NCBI GenBank assembly: GCA_024138025.1
Contig: JAMXBD010000170.1
Span: 868,001-932,000, forward strand
Direction: 5' to 3'
From: Combretum micranthum
Lineage: Eukaryota; Streptophyta; Magnoliopsida; Myrtales; Combretaceae
DNA: 64,000 nt
A model generated the notes under the pieces. The model saw only the letters and a program-made list of their open reading frames with translations, searched no databases and had not been told where the DNA came from. Position 1 is the first letter of the stretch, and the number at the start of each line of letters is the position of its first letter. This document shows positions 21,473-34,730 of the stretch, piece by piece. The position numbers and the translations under genes were made by a program.

Positions 21473-22550
21473 GGAGTGTTCCTTTTTTTCCTGCCAAACA
21501 ATAGGAGTGAGAGTAATCTTAAATTCAAAGTAGGTATTAAAAAATTACAAGATAGGTTATGGGTATAAAAGATATAGGTATAGGTTTCAAAGTAGATATT
21601 AAAAATTACAACCTATCATATCTTGTATTCATCTAGAAATTTATGTTTTAATATAGAGAAGATATAAGTTTCAAAGTATCCAATTAATACTCATCTTATA
21701 AGAAATTATTTCATGTATTTATGATTAAAAAATAAATAATAATTCTATATCATTTTGTCAATAATAATTTGAAGAGAAAAAAACAGAAAGGTCCAAGACC
21801 ATAAGGTAAAAATTCTAAACAAACAAATGTAAAATCCTCTCTAACATTTCTCTCTCTCTCTCTCTCTTTTTTTTTTTTTCTTTTTTTGATTCTGTTCTTC
21901 TATCCCATATGATAAGTGGTAAGTACTAATCTTAAGCTTACCAAAGTTGTCTCTCCCATGCACCTTACGTTTTTCATTTCTCCTAAATCTTTCCCAGTTT
22001 GCATGATCCAAGGGGTTATATATATGTATATATAAATGTAATACCTAAACTTAAAATAATAAAAATTGGGAAAAAATACTTTTTTAATATGATAGGTTTT
22101 GCTATAGTTCCATGAGCGTTTTATAAGAGGTTTCACTAGTTTTATATAGGAAAGAACTTGCAATATTATACATACAAATATATATATATATAACTTTTTA
22201 ATATCATGTAATGTCGAAATTAAGAGAAAATAGGAAAAAATTACAAATCCCATAAGTACCCATGCCTTGCAGGTGTTACCAGCAACCCTGTATCCAGAAT
22301 TTAAAAACCAGGAAGGTAATATACAAGGAAATCTCTTACCTTATCTGCTCATGGCTACTGGTACAAGTTAAATAAGCACTTCTTGTAAATACCCAAGTAT
22401 TATATCCAATAATCATTTAGGATTGGAGTTTCTTTTAATACACACTCTCAAATGTGTCATTATATTCCTTATTGGTAATTCTTGAGATGATAATGAATTT
22501 AATTTACAAATACTTGGTGATCAACATGATTAAGCAAATAATTTTTTATT

Positions 22551-22960
22551 AATGACAAAAATTGTACTTGAATTTTTGCAAAATATTCAATTAGGCAGTT
22601 AGAGTTTTATTTTGAATAATTTGGTACCTAAACAAAGTTTTCGTTGACTTTTTTCATACTTAAAATTTGGTTTTGACAATTTTGATATCTAAACAAAGCT
22701 TTTGCTGATTTTTTTCATATCTAGAATTGTCAAAAAAAAATTTCATGCCTAAAATTATCAAAACTTTTTTTTATACCTAAAATCATGTATGAAAAAAATT
22801 TACGAAAATTCTATTTAGGTATCAAAATTGTCAAAAGTAAACTTCATATATATAAAAAAGTCAACGAAAACTTTATTTAGATATCAAAATTTTCAAAATA
22901 AAACTTTAAGTACCTAATTGAATATTTTATAAAAATTTAGATACCATTTTTGACATTATT
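22551..22960. repeat. Long foldback (inverted-repeat) element
   Basis: The left half from AATGACAAAAATTG pairs with the reverse complement of the right half ending TTTTTGACATTATT. Matching blocks in order are AAAATATTCAATTAGG, GTTTTATTTTGAA, AAGTTTTCGTTGACTTTTTT, TTTTGACAATTTTGATA and TTTTTTTCATA. Arms are about 200 bp with almost no spacer (centre near 22755). This is a MITE-like foldback; a transcript would form one long imperfect hairpin. Confidence 0.8.
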
Positions 22961-23258
22961 CCAATAATTTTATAATGACTAGTTATTAAGAGAGGACAGA
23001 TTATGCCTATACTTTATGGTTTCCGTAATATAACTAAGTTTTGTGTTTTATTGTAGTTTTGTCTTTTAAGTTACCGTTTTCATTTACGTTTTACATTGTA
23101 ATTTGTTATGGGAAAATTACACATGCATCTCTTGAAGACTTATAAAATTACATAAACTTAAGTTTTTCAAAAATTAACACTTATATCGTTCTAAGGACCC
23201 ATTTCTTCACGTGTTGGCTCTCAAAACTTGGGTCTCATTTACTATAATCTTAAAGTTT

Positions 23259-23460
23259 GTTTGCATTGTTTTATTTTTATCTGTATATATATATATCAAA
23301 TTTGCATCTATAACTTATCTATCCATATATGTTTGGTCTGTTTATAATTAAAACATTCCGTTTTTTATCAGTATTTGTTTTTTGATAAATATCTATTTTA
23401 AAATGATAAAAATAGAATGCCAAAATAACTTGAATATGATTAAATAAATAGACCCCTACT
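23259..23460. repeat. MITE family A copy
   Basis: Starts near TTGTTTGCATTGTTTTATTT, includes TTTTTATCAGTATTTG and AAAATGATAAAAATAGAATG followed by CCAAAATAACTTGAATATG, words shared with the copies near 28.2, 32.3, 32.95 and 55.4 kb. Ends AATAGACCC. Confidence 0.45.
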
Positions 23461-25004
23461 TACCCCGAAACAATTTGGGTATGGTATTTATCAATTTGAT
23501 AGCAGCAGCTCTCATTACTTTATGTCTGCTATTGATGTTTGTTACTACTTTCACATTTAGTTTCTCCATTCTGTTGATATTGTGGTGTTGGTTTTCTACA
23601 AAAATTTGTAGGTTTCACTTGGTAATTTTTCTCATACCATAGTACCCAAAACTAGATATAATACATCTGATTGAATTGCTTCATTATTCCATGGACATAA
23701 ATTCAAAGCTACAAGATTTCTCTGAGTGAATATCCAATCACCTATTGCTATTTATTAGATTAGGCTAGCGCTCACCAAGAGAAGGATAGTCGTTGGTGCT
23801 AGATGAAGACTTATTACCATGCTTATAAATTGTATTTTCAACCAAGAAAAAAGGACAATCACTATTATTCATGTTGGATTATTTATTTGTTGCAAGATAT
23901 CGGTTGAATTATAGCATGTGAAATTTGACTTTAGGAGTACAATGGGTCAAATTGGGCATTAAAGTACAAAAATTTAACTCACCATTTATTTTATAAATTT
24001 GCAGGGAGAAGCACCTAGGTAGTTAACACAACAAATAGAAAATTTGGCTTTTCATACAATTTTAAAAGATTTCAAGCAATATCCATGTAATTTACCATTT
24101 GGTTTTTTAATTTTATTTGCATTAAAGTTTTCATTCTTTATCAAGAGATCATGTTAGACTTTTTTTTAATTGAGAAATTGATCTGAATAGTAACACATTC
24201 TATGATGTTACTGTAGCTGGTTAACCATGTGCAAAATGTGTACTGATTAACCCAAGAGGAATCTTGAGATGATGACATGTATACAGATGCCATAGAAAGA
24301 GGCATGGAGGGAGGAACGAATAAACCTAATTTCTCAATCTCATGAATGTGATAAAAATTAAGTAGACTATCGTTCTTAGCTTGTTCTTCACTCAATAGAG
24401 GCTTTGGATTTTCTTGGATTTATTTTAACAAAGTTCCTATGTTACTCTCAATCTCAACAACAAGAAGGGAAATCTTATATTTATAGATGTTAAAAGTTTA
24501 TCTTAGTCTTTAAATCATTCTCAAGACGGTTAGGATTAAAGCCCTCTTTTCTTTAGTTTTGGTTTGAGCTTGCAAATAGACTTAAAGAGAGCTTAAATGA
24601 TTTTATAATATAAAAAAGGTCATTATTATTTTAAAGTAGCCAATTTATAATCTCAGAGGGCTTAAGACTTATTTTAGTCTATATAAGTCCTACTTTAGTC
24701 CAATGAAGCTCAAATTGATATAGATATTCATGGAGTCTACTTTTCGCACACAAGGCAACCTAATAAGATCGAAAGCGAAATAAACTAGTATAACGGTCCA
24801 TATTCCAAGCCTACCAAGTTAAATTTCCCTACAATATCTCTTATTGGACCTGGTCTTATAAACTCTGTCACTAGCCTAAAAGATTGATCCTTGGCATTGA
24901 ATTAAACTGCAAACCTAATTACCAAAATGACTATCTACAAACACATTTGTAAAATAAGCTAAAGCACAAGTTATCCATAAATAAGACAAATGAGCAAAAT
25001 TAGG
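23461..25004. other. Intergenic, nothing recognised
   Basis: AT-rich sequence with only short frames; an 84-codon frame at 24141-24395 (minus) resembles no family I know. Confidence 0.4.
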
Positions 25005-25180
25005 ACATGTTTGGATCATCAGATTTTTATCAGTATCGGATCTGTATCAGTTCAGCATCGATTCGAATTAGTCAGTTTATGAGTATAACTATCGATTTTT
25101 CATTGGTATCATATCAGTATCGGTTTAGTATTTATTTGCACCAAAATGATACCAGAATGACGAATCAAACATGCCCTAGT
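25005..25180. mobile_element. MITE family A copy
   Basis: Inverted ends TAGGACATGTTTGGAT and AAACATGCCCTAG enclose GTCAGTTTATGAGTATAACT and TATCAGTATCGG words shared with the copies at 55.2 and 58.6 kb. About 175 bp long. Confidence 0.65.
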
Positions 25181-26033
25181 TATAAATTGATAGATTCAAA
25201 CATGATCAATCATACTAATAATATATTTGATTAACACAAATTGTTAATGAATTCTCTCTTATCCTAACTTACTCCAATGTACCACTTTCCACCTACACAC
25301 ATGGACATACACATACACCAGCGATGCCACGTATTCGTTCTTGGTGTTAAAAAAAAAAAATATCAAAATTGTAACAAAAATTTACTTAACTGGCTTAAGC
25401 TATCAAACCAAGCTTAAGTCTGAATCTCTATGACTCTGTGTATTTGTGAGCCTAATTAGGCCCAGGTAGGGCCAAGCTATGCATTGTTTTTTATTATCCA
25501 TGATGTAATTGATGACAAATTACTTTGCTCTAGAATGTATATTTAATTTAGTGACAATATCGTAATTTATTATATGTAAGTAATTTATTGTTGAAGTATT
25601 TAATTTCGTTGACTTTTGTTTATATAATTTAATTTTTTCCATTAGACTTATAAGTTATAGCCGTGTCAGTAATTTACTTTAGGATGTTTTCGATTGAAAC
25701 AGGTTTGGAAGACCACAATGGTAAAATGGTTTAGTTTCATGTTTAGGATTGTAAATACAATTAATAAATCGATTATATTTTCGATTGAGATTTTCAAATG
25801 CGAATATCTCTAGATCCACAAAGTAAACTGAAAAATTAAATTGTCAACCACATTTTTCACGTTGGATAACCCTTAGGCAGTTAGGCTCTTCCTTCTCACT
25901 GTTCTAAGACTCTTAACTGCTTAACTCGGCCCAATTTGAAATCGGTTAGTCCTGTTCGATTGGTGGGTCTTTCATCAGGCCAGGCCGTCAGCAATAGAAG
26001 TTCGATCAAAGTCTTATGGGATGTACGGTAAAA

Positions 26034-26694
26034 TCTCTATCAATAGAACTAATAAAAAATATTATTTTATAAAGATTATTAATTTAACAATAAATGAATA
26101 ATTTATTAATTTACAAAGATTTTTATATTATATATATATATATTTCCAAATTTTATATATAACTTATCAATGGAAACTAAAAATAAATATGGACAAAATA
26201 CATGTATAGTATGTATATAAAGAATTTTGAAAGTCATAATGCACAAATGTAAAGTGAAATAATCAATTTTATAACACAAAAAACCAAAAAGCTGTAATAA
26301 ATCTTGAAAATTAGAACGGATTGGTACATAGAAAAATGAATTTTTCTAAAGTTAATGCTTTGGAAGATAAAAAGTTACAAAATATTTTAAGTAAATAGAA
26401 TACAAATTTTATTAAAATTTTATATGTATATTTTTTAGCAACAAGTAAAATTTTTAAAAGAGTAGAAGTAATTTGGATAAACTTTGTTATGAACTTTTTA
26501 TGAAATTTTTTATGTATTTAATAAATTCCTAATTTATACTTTCGTTGGACCTTAATAAATTTTTTACAAATTATTATCTTATATATTTAGCAAGATTATT
26601 AATCTAATACATTAGTTCAAGTTGGGTCCAAAATAATTATTATCTAATCAAGATTATTAATTTATTGAATATTTATTTATCGAGTTTAACTGTA
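26034..26694. mobile_element. TIR-bounded nonautonomous DNA element
   Basis: The left end TACGGTAAAATCTCTATCAA is the inverse of the right end, whose reverse complement reads TACAGTTAAACTCGATAAAT. Inverted similarity continues inward (ATTAATAATCT-like words). Ends of the type TACAGT-AAACCTCTATAAAT are widespread in plant nonautonomous DNA elements. Interior is AT-rich with no frame. No clear target duplication. Confidence 0.55.
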
Positions 26695-28077
26695 CACAAC
26701 ATTCCCTTTTTGCAATTCAAATATTTAATTACATGGCAAAAAAACTATTTAATTACAGTTGCTTAAAAAAAAAAAAGGAGACTATCTGACTTTCGTTTTA
26801 ACTATTTGGCTGCTTTCGATTAACTCAAACGCTGTTGTCTTCCATTTGTTGATATTGCCATTTGAGGCCGAAAAGTCCATAGAATGGAATGTAAAATCAT
26901 GCGGCTAAATAGTAAACCGTTAAAGCTGATTCGATGAGAAATTGATTTTATCCCATTTTCTTATCAAGCCAAAAAAATTGAGATCATCATATCGAACTAA
27001 AGCCAACCCAATCAATCACCGACGGTTTCCCAAATTAGGAACCAACCCGATAGAGATGGGCTAGTTAAGTTAGGTTTCTAGAACTATACAACATATTGGT
27101 TCAAAAACTTATTGGACCTGTCGATCCAACTAGCTCTAACAAAAAAAAAAGAAGAAGAAAGAAAAAGTGGAGAAGTTTTGATAAAAATAAATAAACATAG
27201 ATAAAAAATAAATATTAAAACAATATTCATGTGAATAGTAAAAATTTATTTTTTATTTGTAATATTTAATATGTTATTACTAATAACATAATTAATAAAT
27301 ATACTTAAAAAACATATGTTGTTCGATTTTTATAGACTTCTAATCAAAGTGAACTTTTATTTCTCATCAATGTAGGAATTGTTTTGTTTTAGGGAAACTT
27401 GTTTCATTGCTAGTATTACAACTAAAACTCGATGTATTTGTGTTATAAGTAAGCGCACAACTCAAAAAATTCTTTCAACAAATGGGATGAAAACAATTAT
27501 TCATGGCCCAATTTTTATTTTAAATTAAAAATTTGTTTTAATTTTTTATTACTTAAATGGAGTAAAAATATTTGATTTTTTCTTTTAAATTTCCAAGTCT
27601 GATTCTCAAGGAACTAGATTCGCATTGTGGAACCAAAGTTTCCTAGAACCAAGAATCATCTAACAATGTAATTGCACGAATCAATGGTAAATTTTGATGA
27701 TTGACATGAAAAATAGGAAAAATAATATTTGATTTTAAAACAAAAAGATCATTTTCCTATTTTTTATTAGCATTTTCTAACAGTGAATCACCACTATTAA
27801 TGATGGTGGTTATGATTTTGTGGTAGTATTATATTAAAAATGATAGTTTGTTATTAGTGTTGTATTGATGGCATTATAGTAGTAGCAGTAGTGGCAATGA
27901 CCGTGCCAGCGAAAATGGTCTTAAGGGCGATGATGTTAAGAGTGATAGTGGTGATATGGTAGTACCGAGATTAAAGCAGTGAAAAACTAAAAGTAGTGAT
28001 TATATTATTAGTTTAGTATTTTGTTAAGAGATTTTATTTTGTACCATTAAATATATATGAGAAGAACATCAAGGTTC
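26695..28077. other. Intergenic, nothing recognised
   Basis: AT-rich DNA. A stretch around 27790-27990 is rich in GTGG/TAGT/GATG trinucleotide-like words but has no long frame. Confidence 0.4.
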
Positions 28078-28312
28078 TGTTTGAATTGCCTGGATTTTAT
28101 CCATATTTAATCTGTATCTGGTATGTTTGATTTGTATATGAGTAAATGTCTATTTTTTCTTCATATTTTTTTTCTTGACAAACAGTCTATTTGAAAATAA
28201 TAAAAATAAGATATCAAAATGATTAGAATAAAATTTATAAAGAGGATTTGTCTCTAATAACAGATACATATTATATTACAAACCAAGTATGGTTTACAAT
28301 CAAACATTATCA
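28078..28312. repeat. MITE family A copy (diverged)
   Basis: Starts TCTGTTTGAATTGCC, contains AATCTGTATCTGG and GAAAATAATAAAAATAAGAT followed by ATCAAAATGATTAGAATA, and ends in an inverted CAAACATTATC-like sequence. Confidence 0.45.
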
Positions 28313-31300
28313 AAAATTGATAGGCCTATTCCATTTTAATAGGCCATTACCTCAAGCCTATTATAACAATTCCTCTTTAACTTCTTAAATCCTGTTACTA
28401 AGTCTAATAAATCAAATTTAAATATTTTAATGTAATTAACTTATCTCCCTACATTATTTAACATCTTTTAAAGTTTTTGACAAGATAAATATCCAAAAAG
28501 AGTAGAGAACTTTATTCCATTAAACCGACCCTTATCCCAAGCAGCCTTGTTAAGGTGTTAATCCACGGCTCAAAAAGTTTCCACCGAAGGGGGAAGGAGA
28601 TAAGGTGTCCTATTTTTCTATCATGAATATATTTCCTTTTGGCTAGTCATGGTCAAATTGACATGCCTTTTCACCTCAAATATGTCCTTTTTCTTCCTTT
28701 TGAGGCCGTCATTTATCCAAAGGGGATCTGATGATCTATTTTATCTTATAGAATGACATTAACTTTAAACCACAAGGGAGCACGAAGCAATTGATTATAT
28801 AAAAATGATGGACAAAGAAATCAAAATCAACGATCAGATTTGATGTACGTGATTAATTTAAAAACCCCAAGAGGCATTGCTAATTTTTTTTTTTTTTTTC
28901 AATAACTTCCGATGTAAATTTATTAATATAATACCATCTAACCCATTAATTATTAAAAAAAAAACTACTTTTCTCTCTCATCTCTTTTCATTACACACAA
29001 AAGGAAAAAAAAAAAGAAAAGAAAAGAAAAAACATATTAAGATTATGTTCTCTTGGGCAGTTGACCCCCTTGCTAGCCACCCCCACTAGCTCCCACCGAG
29101 TTCATTTATTCCCTATCTCTATATATTCGATGAATTTAATTTTTAAAGTCTCAATAGCATTTACCACCGAAAAAAAAAAAAAAAAAAGTCTCAATAGCAT
29201 CTCTTTTTTCTACCTTCAAACTCATTGATTCTCATATTTATACCCATTCTCATCTCCTGGTACATTCTTATTCCCATGCCTAGAGCTGGACAACCCGGCT
29301 TGTGGAAAGCAAACTGAACCGGCCTTGGATCACATTCCAAAAAAAAAGAAAAAGAGAGAGAGAGTATAAGGAGGAAGTCAATGATGGTAATAGAGGATCA
29401 TTGATTGATGCGCACACTATATGCATCATAATATTCTTTTAATTATATTTTTATTGATTTAAACATGATATGGTATCTACTAAATTATTTTAAAAACTTA
29501 TTCGTATATATATTAATATAGTAATAAAATTAATCGTTGATATAAATAAAAAATAATAATACTTGATTTTTTATCCAATTAGCATAAATAGATTAAATGA
29601 ACAAAAATAATATATATTTTAGCTCGTTTAAAACAAAAAATGCACATATGAGTTAAATGAACTAGGTTAATAAGTTGACCATTTAGCCCATGAGCCAAAG
29701 TGAGCCGACATAAGACCAAGAAATTTTAGCTCATTTGCCCAGCTATGCCATGCCTATACTATTACATGCATATTCATCACATTAACTAGTTTGTTGGTTC
29801 CTTATAAGAGGTGCAACCACCAATGTGTCATCATCTTCTCTTTATTCTAATTTGTACTTTAAGCCTTTTTTCCCCCTTAGTATAAGTATCTACTCTAGGG
29901 ATTTTCTTTAGTTAGAATATTAATTCTATTTCTATTAGTAGATTTTTTTGTTTAATTTAAGAATGTGGCCTTTTGGTAACGTATATGGCCCCATCTCTTT
30001 AGTTGTTATCATATTATATGATATTGTACTTGATTATTTCTATCAATGGAATGGGTATATATATATTGAAAAAAAAAAGATAATAAATGATATATTATTA
30101 AGCTCAAGTTTGATTTAACATGGCCCCTAACATTCACATCCAACTTGATTCATTCTATTAAGCTTGTTTTATTCAAAAACATATGTTTTTCTCTAAACTA
30201 ACTCGTAACGGGATTCAATTCAAACTCAAATTACACACGAACTTGACTCAAGCTTAATTGAGCTCAACCTGACCTGATTGGACTCACTTACTTGCATAGT
30301 CAAATATCATAAAGCTTGAATTTGACTCAATAGAATACTCAAATAGCTCAACCCTACTGTAACCAAATCAATTTCAATTAAATATTCAATTTAATCCAAA
30401 TAACATGCAACCAATCTAAGATGGTGACATGAGTTAACCTAAGTTAACTCATGACTTAGAAGGCACTCGGATTCTATTTGATATTTGCTTGGATCCGATT
30501 TAATTATGAAAAAACAATAGATTGAAACTCATGCTACTCGAATGATTTTATTAAATTGAGTTCAAACTTGCATTTCTTTAGCTTAATGGACTTGCAAGCA
30601 TAAGTGAACCCTAACCAAGTTGAACCATATATCAAAGTTTGATAAATTTCAATCAAGTTGAAAGTTTAATATAATTTTAATTAAAAGAATGTAAAATCTT
30701 CTGAATAATCATACCTATCAAGATTAATCAAGCCAAGCATAAACTTGTTAAATAGCACATCAAGCTGAACTTGACCCCAATTCTATGTGAGTCAATATAA
30801 TTCACTTACACTTTAATTTTACCTGGTTATGAGCATAATTAGTAAGAATATATACCTTATCCCGTGTTTAACCCTTGTGATTGAGTTAGGTGTGTGATGA
30901 GGTAATGGAGGTCCACATGTCCAGCATGTGTATATCCCTAAGAAGATGATAAAGTAGTGATATAACATATAAATATGAAGATTATGCCCTTTCTTGAAAG
31001 TGTGTGCGTACTGCTTAGTGTATGATTTCATGAACTGTCTGGACCCATCAAATCTCTTCATATCCCTGGCCACCTTGCACGTCGGTCGCTCTGTCAATAC
31101 TTTTTGCTTTTATCCTTCGAATTCCTTTTGGCTGTTTTGCGCTTTCCGGTTTTAATGTTCATTAAATGGCATGAAATCCTTTTTATGTCAATCAACACAA
31201 AGGAAGAATTTGAAAACTGCATTCTCTATCATCTCCGTGAGACAAAGAGGTTTTTATAGAGGAATCAACCTTTTATTTGGGATGCAGCGATGCGTTTGGT

Positions 31301-31380
31301 TTATTAGAATAGAATTAATATTTCGTCTTTATTACTATAAAACATCTATCTTTTTGTTTTGTTTATAAAAAATTCTACCA
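28313..31380. other. Intergenic with poly-A/T tracts and decayed repeats
   Basis: No gene found. Contains many homopolymer runs, a tiny retroposon footprint (29145-29200), and from about 30090 to 30780 a stretch rich in AGCTCAA/TTGAGCT/ACTTG words that looks like decayed repeat similar to that at 20.5-20.8 kb. Confidence 0.4.
29145..29200 (+). repeat. Footprint of a nearly completely truncated poly-A retroposon
   Basis: AAAGTCTCAATAGCAT at 29145-29160 is followed by TTACCACCG and a long A-run, then by AGTCTCAATAGCAT at 29187-29200. A poly-A insert between 14-16-bp direct repeats is the signature of LINE-machinery insertion (target-primed reverse transcription); only about 9 non-A bases of the insert remain. 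Confidence 0.6.
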
Positions 31381-31552
31381 TAAGAAATAAGGAGTTTTTA
31401 CGGTCTCATCGACAAAATCGTCAATCAACTATCTAAATGTTAAAATAAATATAATAATTAAAATATTAATTATTTCAGTAATTCAATCACGGTTAGATAT
31501 GGTATGAGTTGTTAGATAGTCAACGAGACCATAAAATTTCTCGTAAGAAATA
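31381..31552. mobile_element. MITE family B (Mutator-like) with 9-bp target duplication
   Basis: TAAGAAATA at 31381-31389 and 31544-31552 flank a 154-bp element whose ends are inverted: GGAGTTTTTACGGTCTCATC at the left and GACGAGACC-type ACGAGACCATAAAATTTCTC at the right. A 9-bp duplication is the hallmark of Mutator-superfamily insertion. Confidence 0.82.
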
Positions 31553-32247
31553 TTTATTCCATGTAATATGAAATAAATTAGGAATTTATAATAAAAAACA
31601 TATTTTATTTTATGAATACTGCTAATTATAAATAAAAAAGTTTCTATTCATTTCTAACTTCATTATATTCCAATAAATCAAACATAACATAAATATTTTC
31701 CCTCAATCTTTTAACCTCAATTTACAAATCACCTTGACTTATCATACCAATACAATATATAAAAATTCCATTATGTATGTTTAAGTGTTAAATAAATTTC
31801 AATCATATTTTGTCACATTATAATGGTAATGTATGGTTTTCTATAATTTATATTTTATAAACTCTCACATATCAAAATTTAATTAGTATTTATTCAGTAT
31901 TTACACATACACATATGCGTAATACCCAACAAAACCTATCTAGGTCCGCAAAACATGTGGTAAGTAGCTATCGGTCTTTTAATTATTATAAAATCATATG
32001 GACACAATTTCTATATCGATATATGGAATGACTGGTATAATACGTTATCATTACATGTTGCAAACGAAATAACTGAAATTGACTCCTTTGAAAAGCACAT
32101 GCTCGAGCTCTACCTTGGAATTTAAAACTCGAACTCGTTTTCTTATTTCGTTTTTTCTATTTTTCCAAAGAAATTGCTTTTTATAATATCGAGCTTGAAC
32201 GAGTCCGAGTCGCCCCCAAACAAGCTTGAAGTCCCAAAAGTTCTTGA

Positions 32248-32468
32248 TCTGTTTGTTTTATTATATTTTAGTTATTTTGATATCATATTTTTATTATTTT
32301 TAAATAGAATTTTTTTGTTAATAAACTGATATTGATAAAAAAAAAAACTGACAATTTTACTCATAAATAGATTAGATAGATATGATATGAATCTGATACA
32401 GATAAGTTATAGATGCAGATCTAATATAAATATAATATAGATAAAAATCAGACAATCAAAACAAATCC
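32248..32468. mobile_element. MITE family A copy
   Basis: Inverted ends TCTGTTTGTTTTATTAT and AGACAATCAAAACAAATCC; interior has GATATCATATTTTTATTAT, ACTGACAATTTTACTCATAA and GAATCTGATACAGATAAG. Confidence 0.6.
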
Positions 32469-32805
32469 AACTCATAGTGAAGGTTGAAAGCTTGAACGTG
32501 GTTTTTCAACATAAATCTACAAAAAAACATGTGTAAATATATATTCCTGCTTTTTTTTTTTTTTTTCAATTCACTCTCACTGCTTTCGAATTGTCACAAA
32601 TTTAAAGAAAATAATCTCCAGTAATCTTAAAATGAGCAAAAACTTGTATGACAAAATGCTATCTTCAATATTAAAATCTTAGAGATAAACTTACTAAAAG
32701 CTCATGACTATCGTGAAAGCTTGAAAGCTACATGAGCTTGTTTGTTTGCTTGTGAGCGTGCTGATAAATTTAAATAGAAGTTTGAACTTAATATGTTTAG
32801 AATCT

Positions 32806-33006
32806 ATTTGGATTGTCAAATTTTTGTATGTATCGTATTCATATCTGATTTATATTTATAATTTATTTATATCATTATGTATCATATCTATTTGTCAGTT
32901 TATTAGTAAAGCTGTCAGTTTTTTATTAGACATTTGTTTATTGATAAAAAAATTGTTTAATAATGATAAAAGTACAATGTTAAAATGACTAGAATATGTT
33001 TGATAA
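32806..33006. mobile_element. MITE family A copy
   Basis: Starts CTATTTGGATTGTCAAATTT, contains ATATCTGATTTATATTTATA, GTCAGTTTATTAGTAAAGCT and AATGATAAAAGTACAATG followed by TTAAAATGACTAGAATATG. Confidence 0.55.
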
Positions 33007-34730
33007 CTAAAATTTATTTTTTAGTTTGAATTTGACTTACCTTGAAATTGAGTCAAATCAAATTAAATTTAAGTAACTAGAGTTTGGATAACTCTTAAGG
33101 CATTTGCCATTATTAAGTGATTCATAGGCATACAAATTTTCCGCCCTTGCAAAGCACATATGATTTTTTTCTTAGAAAAAAAGAAAAGAAACAAAAACGA
33201 TGAGTTCTATTTTAAATTTGTTTTCCGAAAATTGGCTTTCGTGGTTGACGATTGTATGGACTCAAAAGACTCTTGTTGTTAAAAAAAGAAAATTGTATGT
33301 GTTTCCATACATTTACTTTATAGTAAAGTGTGTTGTAAGTTTTAAAAGGATTATTTTTTTTCCTAAATAATTTTGGAGATGGTTGGGGATAGACTCTTAA
33401 ATTAATGGTTTCCTGCAAATAGATTCCTTGAAAGGGTTATTCCATCTCTTGCAACTTTTGAAAATATGAACAAAATTCTATATCATTGTAGAAACCCAAA
33501 AATTAGCGATAACCTAACGGATCTAGTAACAATTTGAGTGCATATGCACATTTTTAAAAAGAAATTAATTCGGAGAGTTAAAAGGAGAGGAAAAAAAAGT
33601 ATATGTATACAGTAGATATGGGAATATTTCTGAAGTGGTTATTCACGTATCATGTGGATCTTACGTCTTGGGATGATTTTTTTTTTCCTCTTTTGGTCGA
33701 TGTCTTAGACGTGACTTTAGTGTGTTGATGAAGAAATGATATTTGATGATGGAATATTTGAAAAAATGACAAGAAGAAGAAATGGTCAGTTCCAGTTCAG
33801 TGTCTCAAATGCATAAGTAATAGGTAGGGGAGCTTTTTCAGTGTCAATCTTGGAATTCTTAGGCAATTGGAATGGTAGTCTCCTAATTTGTCTATTTGAT
33901 CATCGATAGTAGATTTTTCTCTAGATTGTTTTTTGTTGTTTTTTTTTAAAAGTTGAAAATAAGAAAAAGTGACTGATCATTTATAAGTACTTGAAGTAGA
34001 GAATAACTATAACATCATCTAAGTGATTGATGAATAAGATAGAATAACGATCTCATTAAAATTAATGTCAGGATTGTAAAATTTCTCTAATATAAATAGT
34101 TGAAGCGGTTTTGTGTCATCTTTATGCAATTTTATATTGTCATGATTAAGTATCATGGCAGAAGTTTCTCCGAGTTAGGTTCCAACATGTTGTGTTGTGT
34201 CGGCACACAGATTTCGATTGTCAGGCTCATTAGAAAAAAAAGGTTCTGGTTTTGTTTTTTATTAAATTTAAAACACCTGGATAAGGTTGTTGCAATGGAG
34301 TGAGGACCCAGAGAGAGAATGTCCCAACCGTGAGCTGCCAACTTAAAGTTACATAAGGCCACACAAAATATGAAAGAAAAGGACGATAATTCAAGCTCGG
34401 CAGATGGCCCTTTTTCCCCGTTCCAGCACATACCTAAAAATGGACAAGAAAAAGGAAAACAACATAATGAATCAACAAGATTAGGATTTAAGATTGTTTG
34501 GACGTGCCATGGTTTTGGCAAGCGTTGGGTTGGAGGTTTAGTTGTGTTTCTTGTTTATCGGTTTGATGCTAACCACCAGACAGTGTGTCAGCAGTAGCAA
34601 TAACTTAATCATCTGATCACTTTTTCTTTTGACAAAATTATCTGATCACTTTACTTTATCAAATTAATAAAACTATAATAAAATTGTTATTATTGATGAA
34701 TAAAAGTATTATAATAGAATTTTTATATAT
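33007..34730. other. Intergenic, no recognised gene
   Basis: Overlapping frames of 122 codons (34153-34521, minus) and 75 codons (34370-34597, plus) sit in a slightly GC-richer stretch; neither resembles a family I know and no splice or codon support is visible. Confidence 0.4.

Noticed and set aside
21900..22253. 117-codon minus-strand frame of Tyr/Ile/Phe-rich sequence
   Set aside because: It runs through TATATA repeats and has the composition expected of translated simple sequence.
24141..24395. 84-codon minus-strand frame
   Set aside because: No family resemblance or gene context; treated as a chance frame.
34153..34597. Overlapping 122-codon minus and 75-codon plus frames
   Set aside because: No recognisable motif, no splice context, and the two frames shadow each other, so chance open frames are likely.
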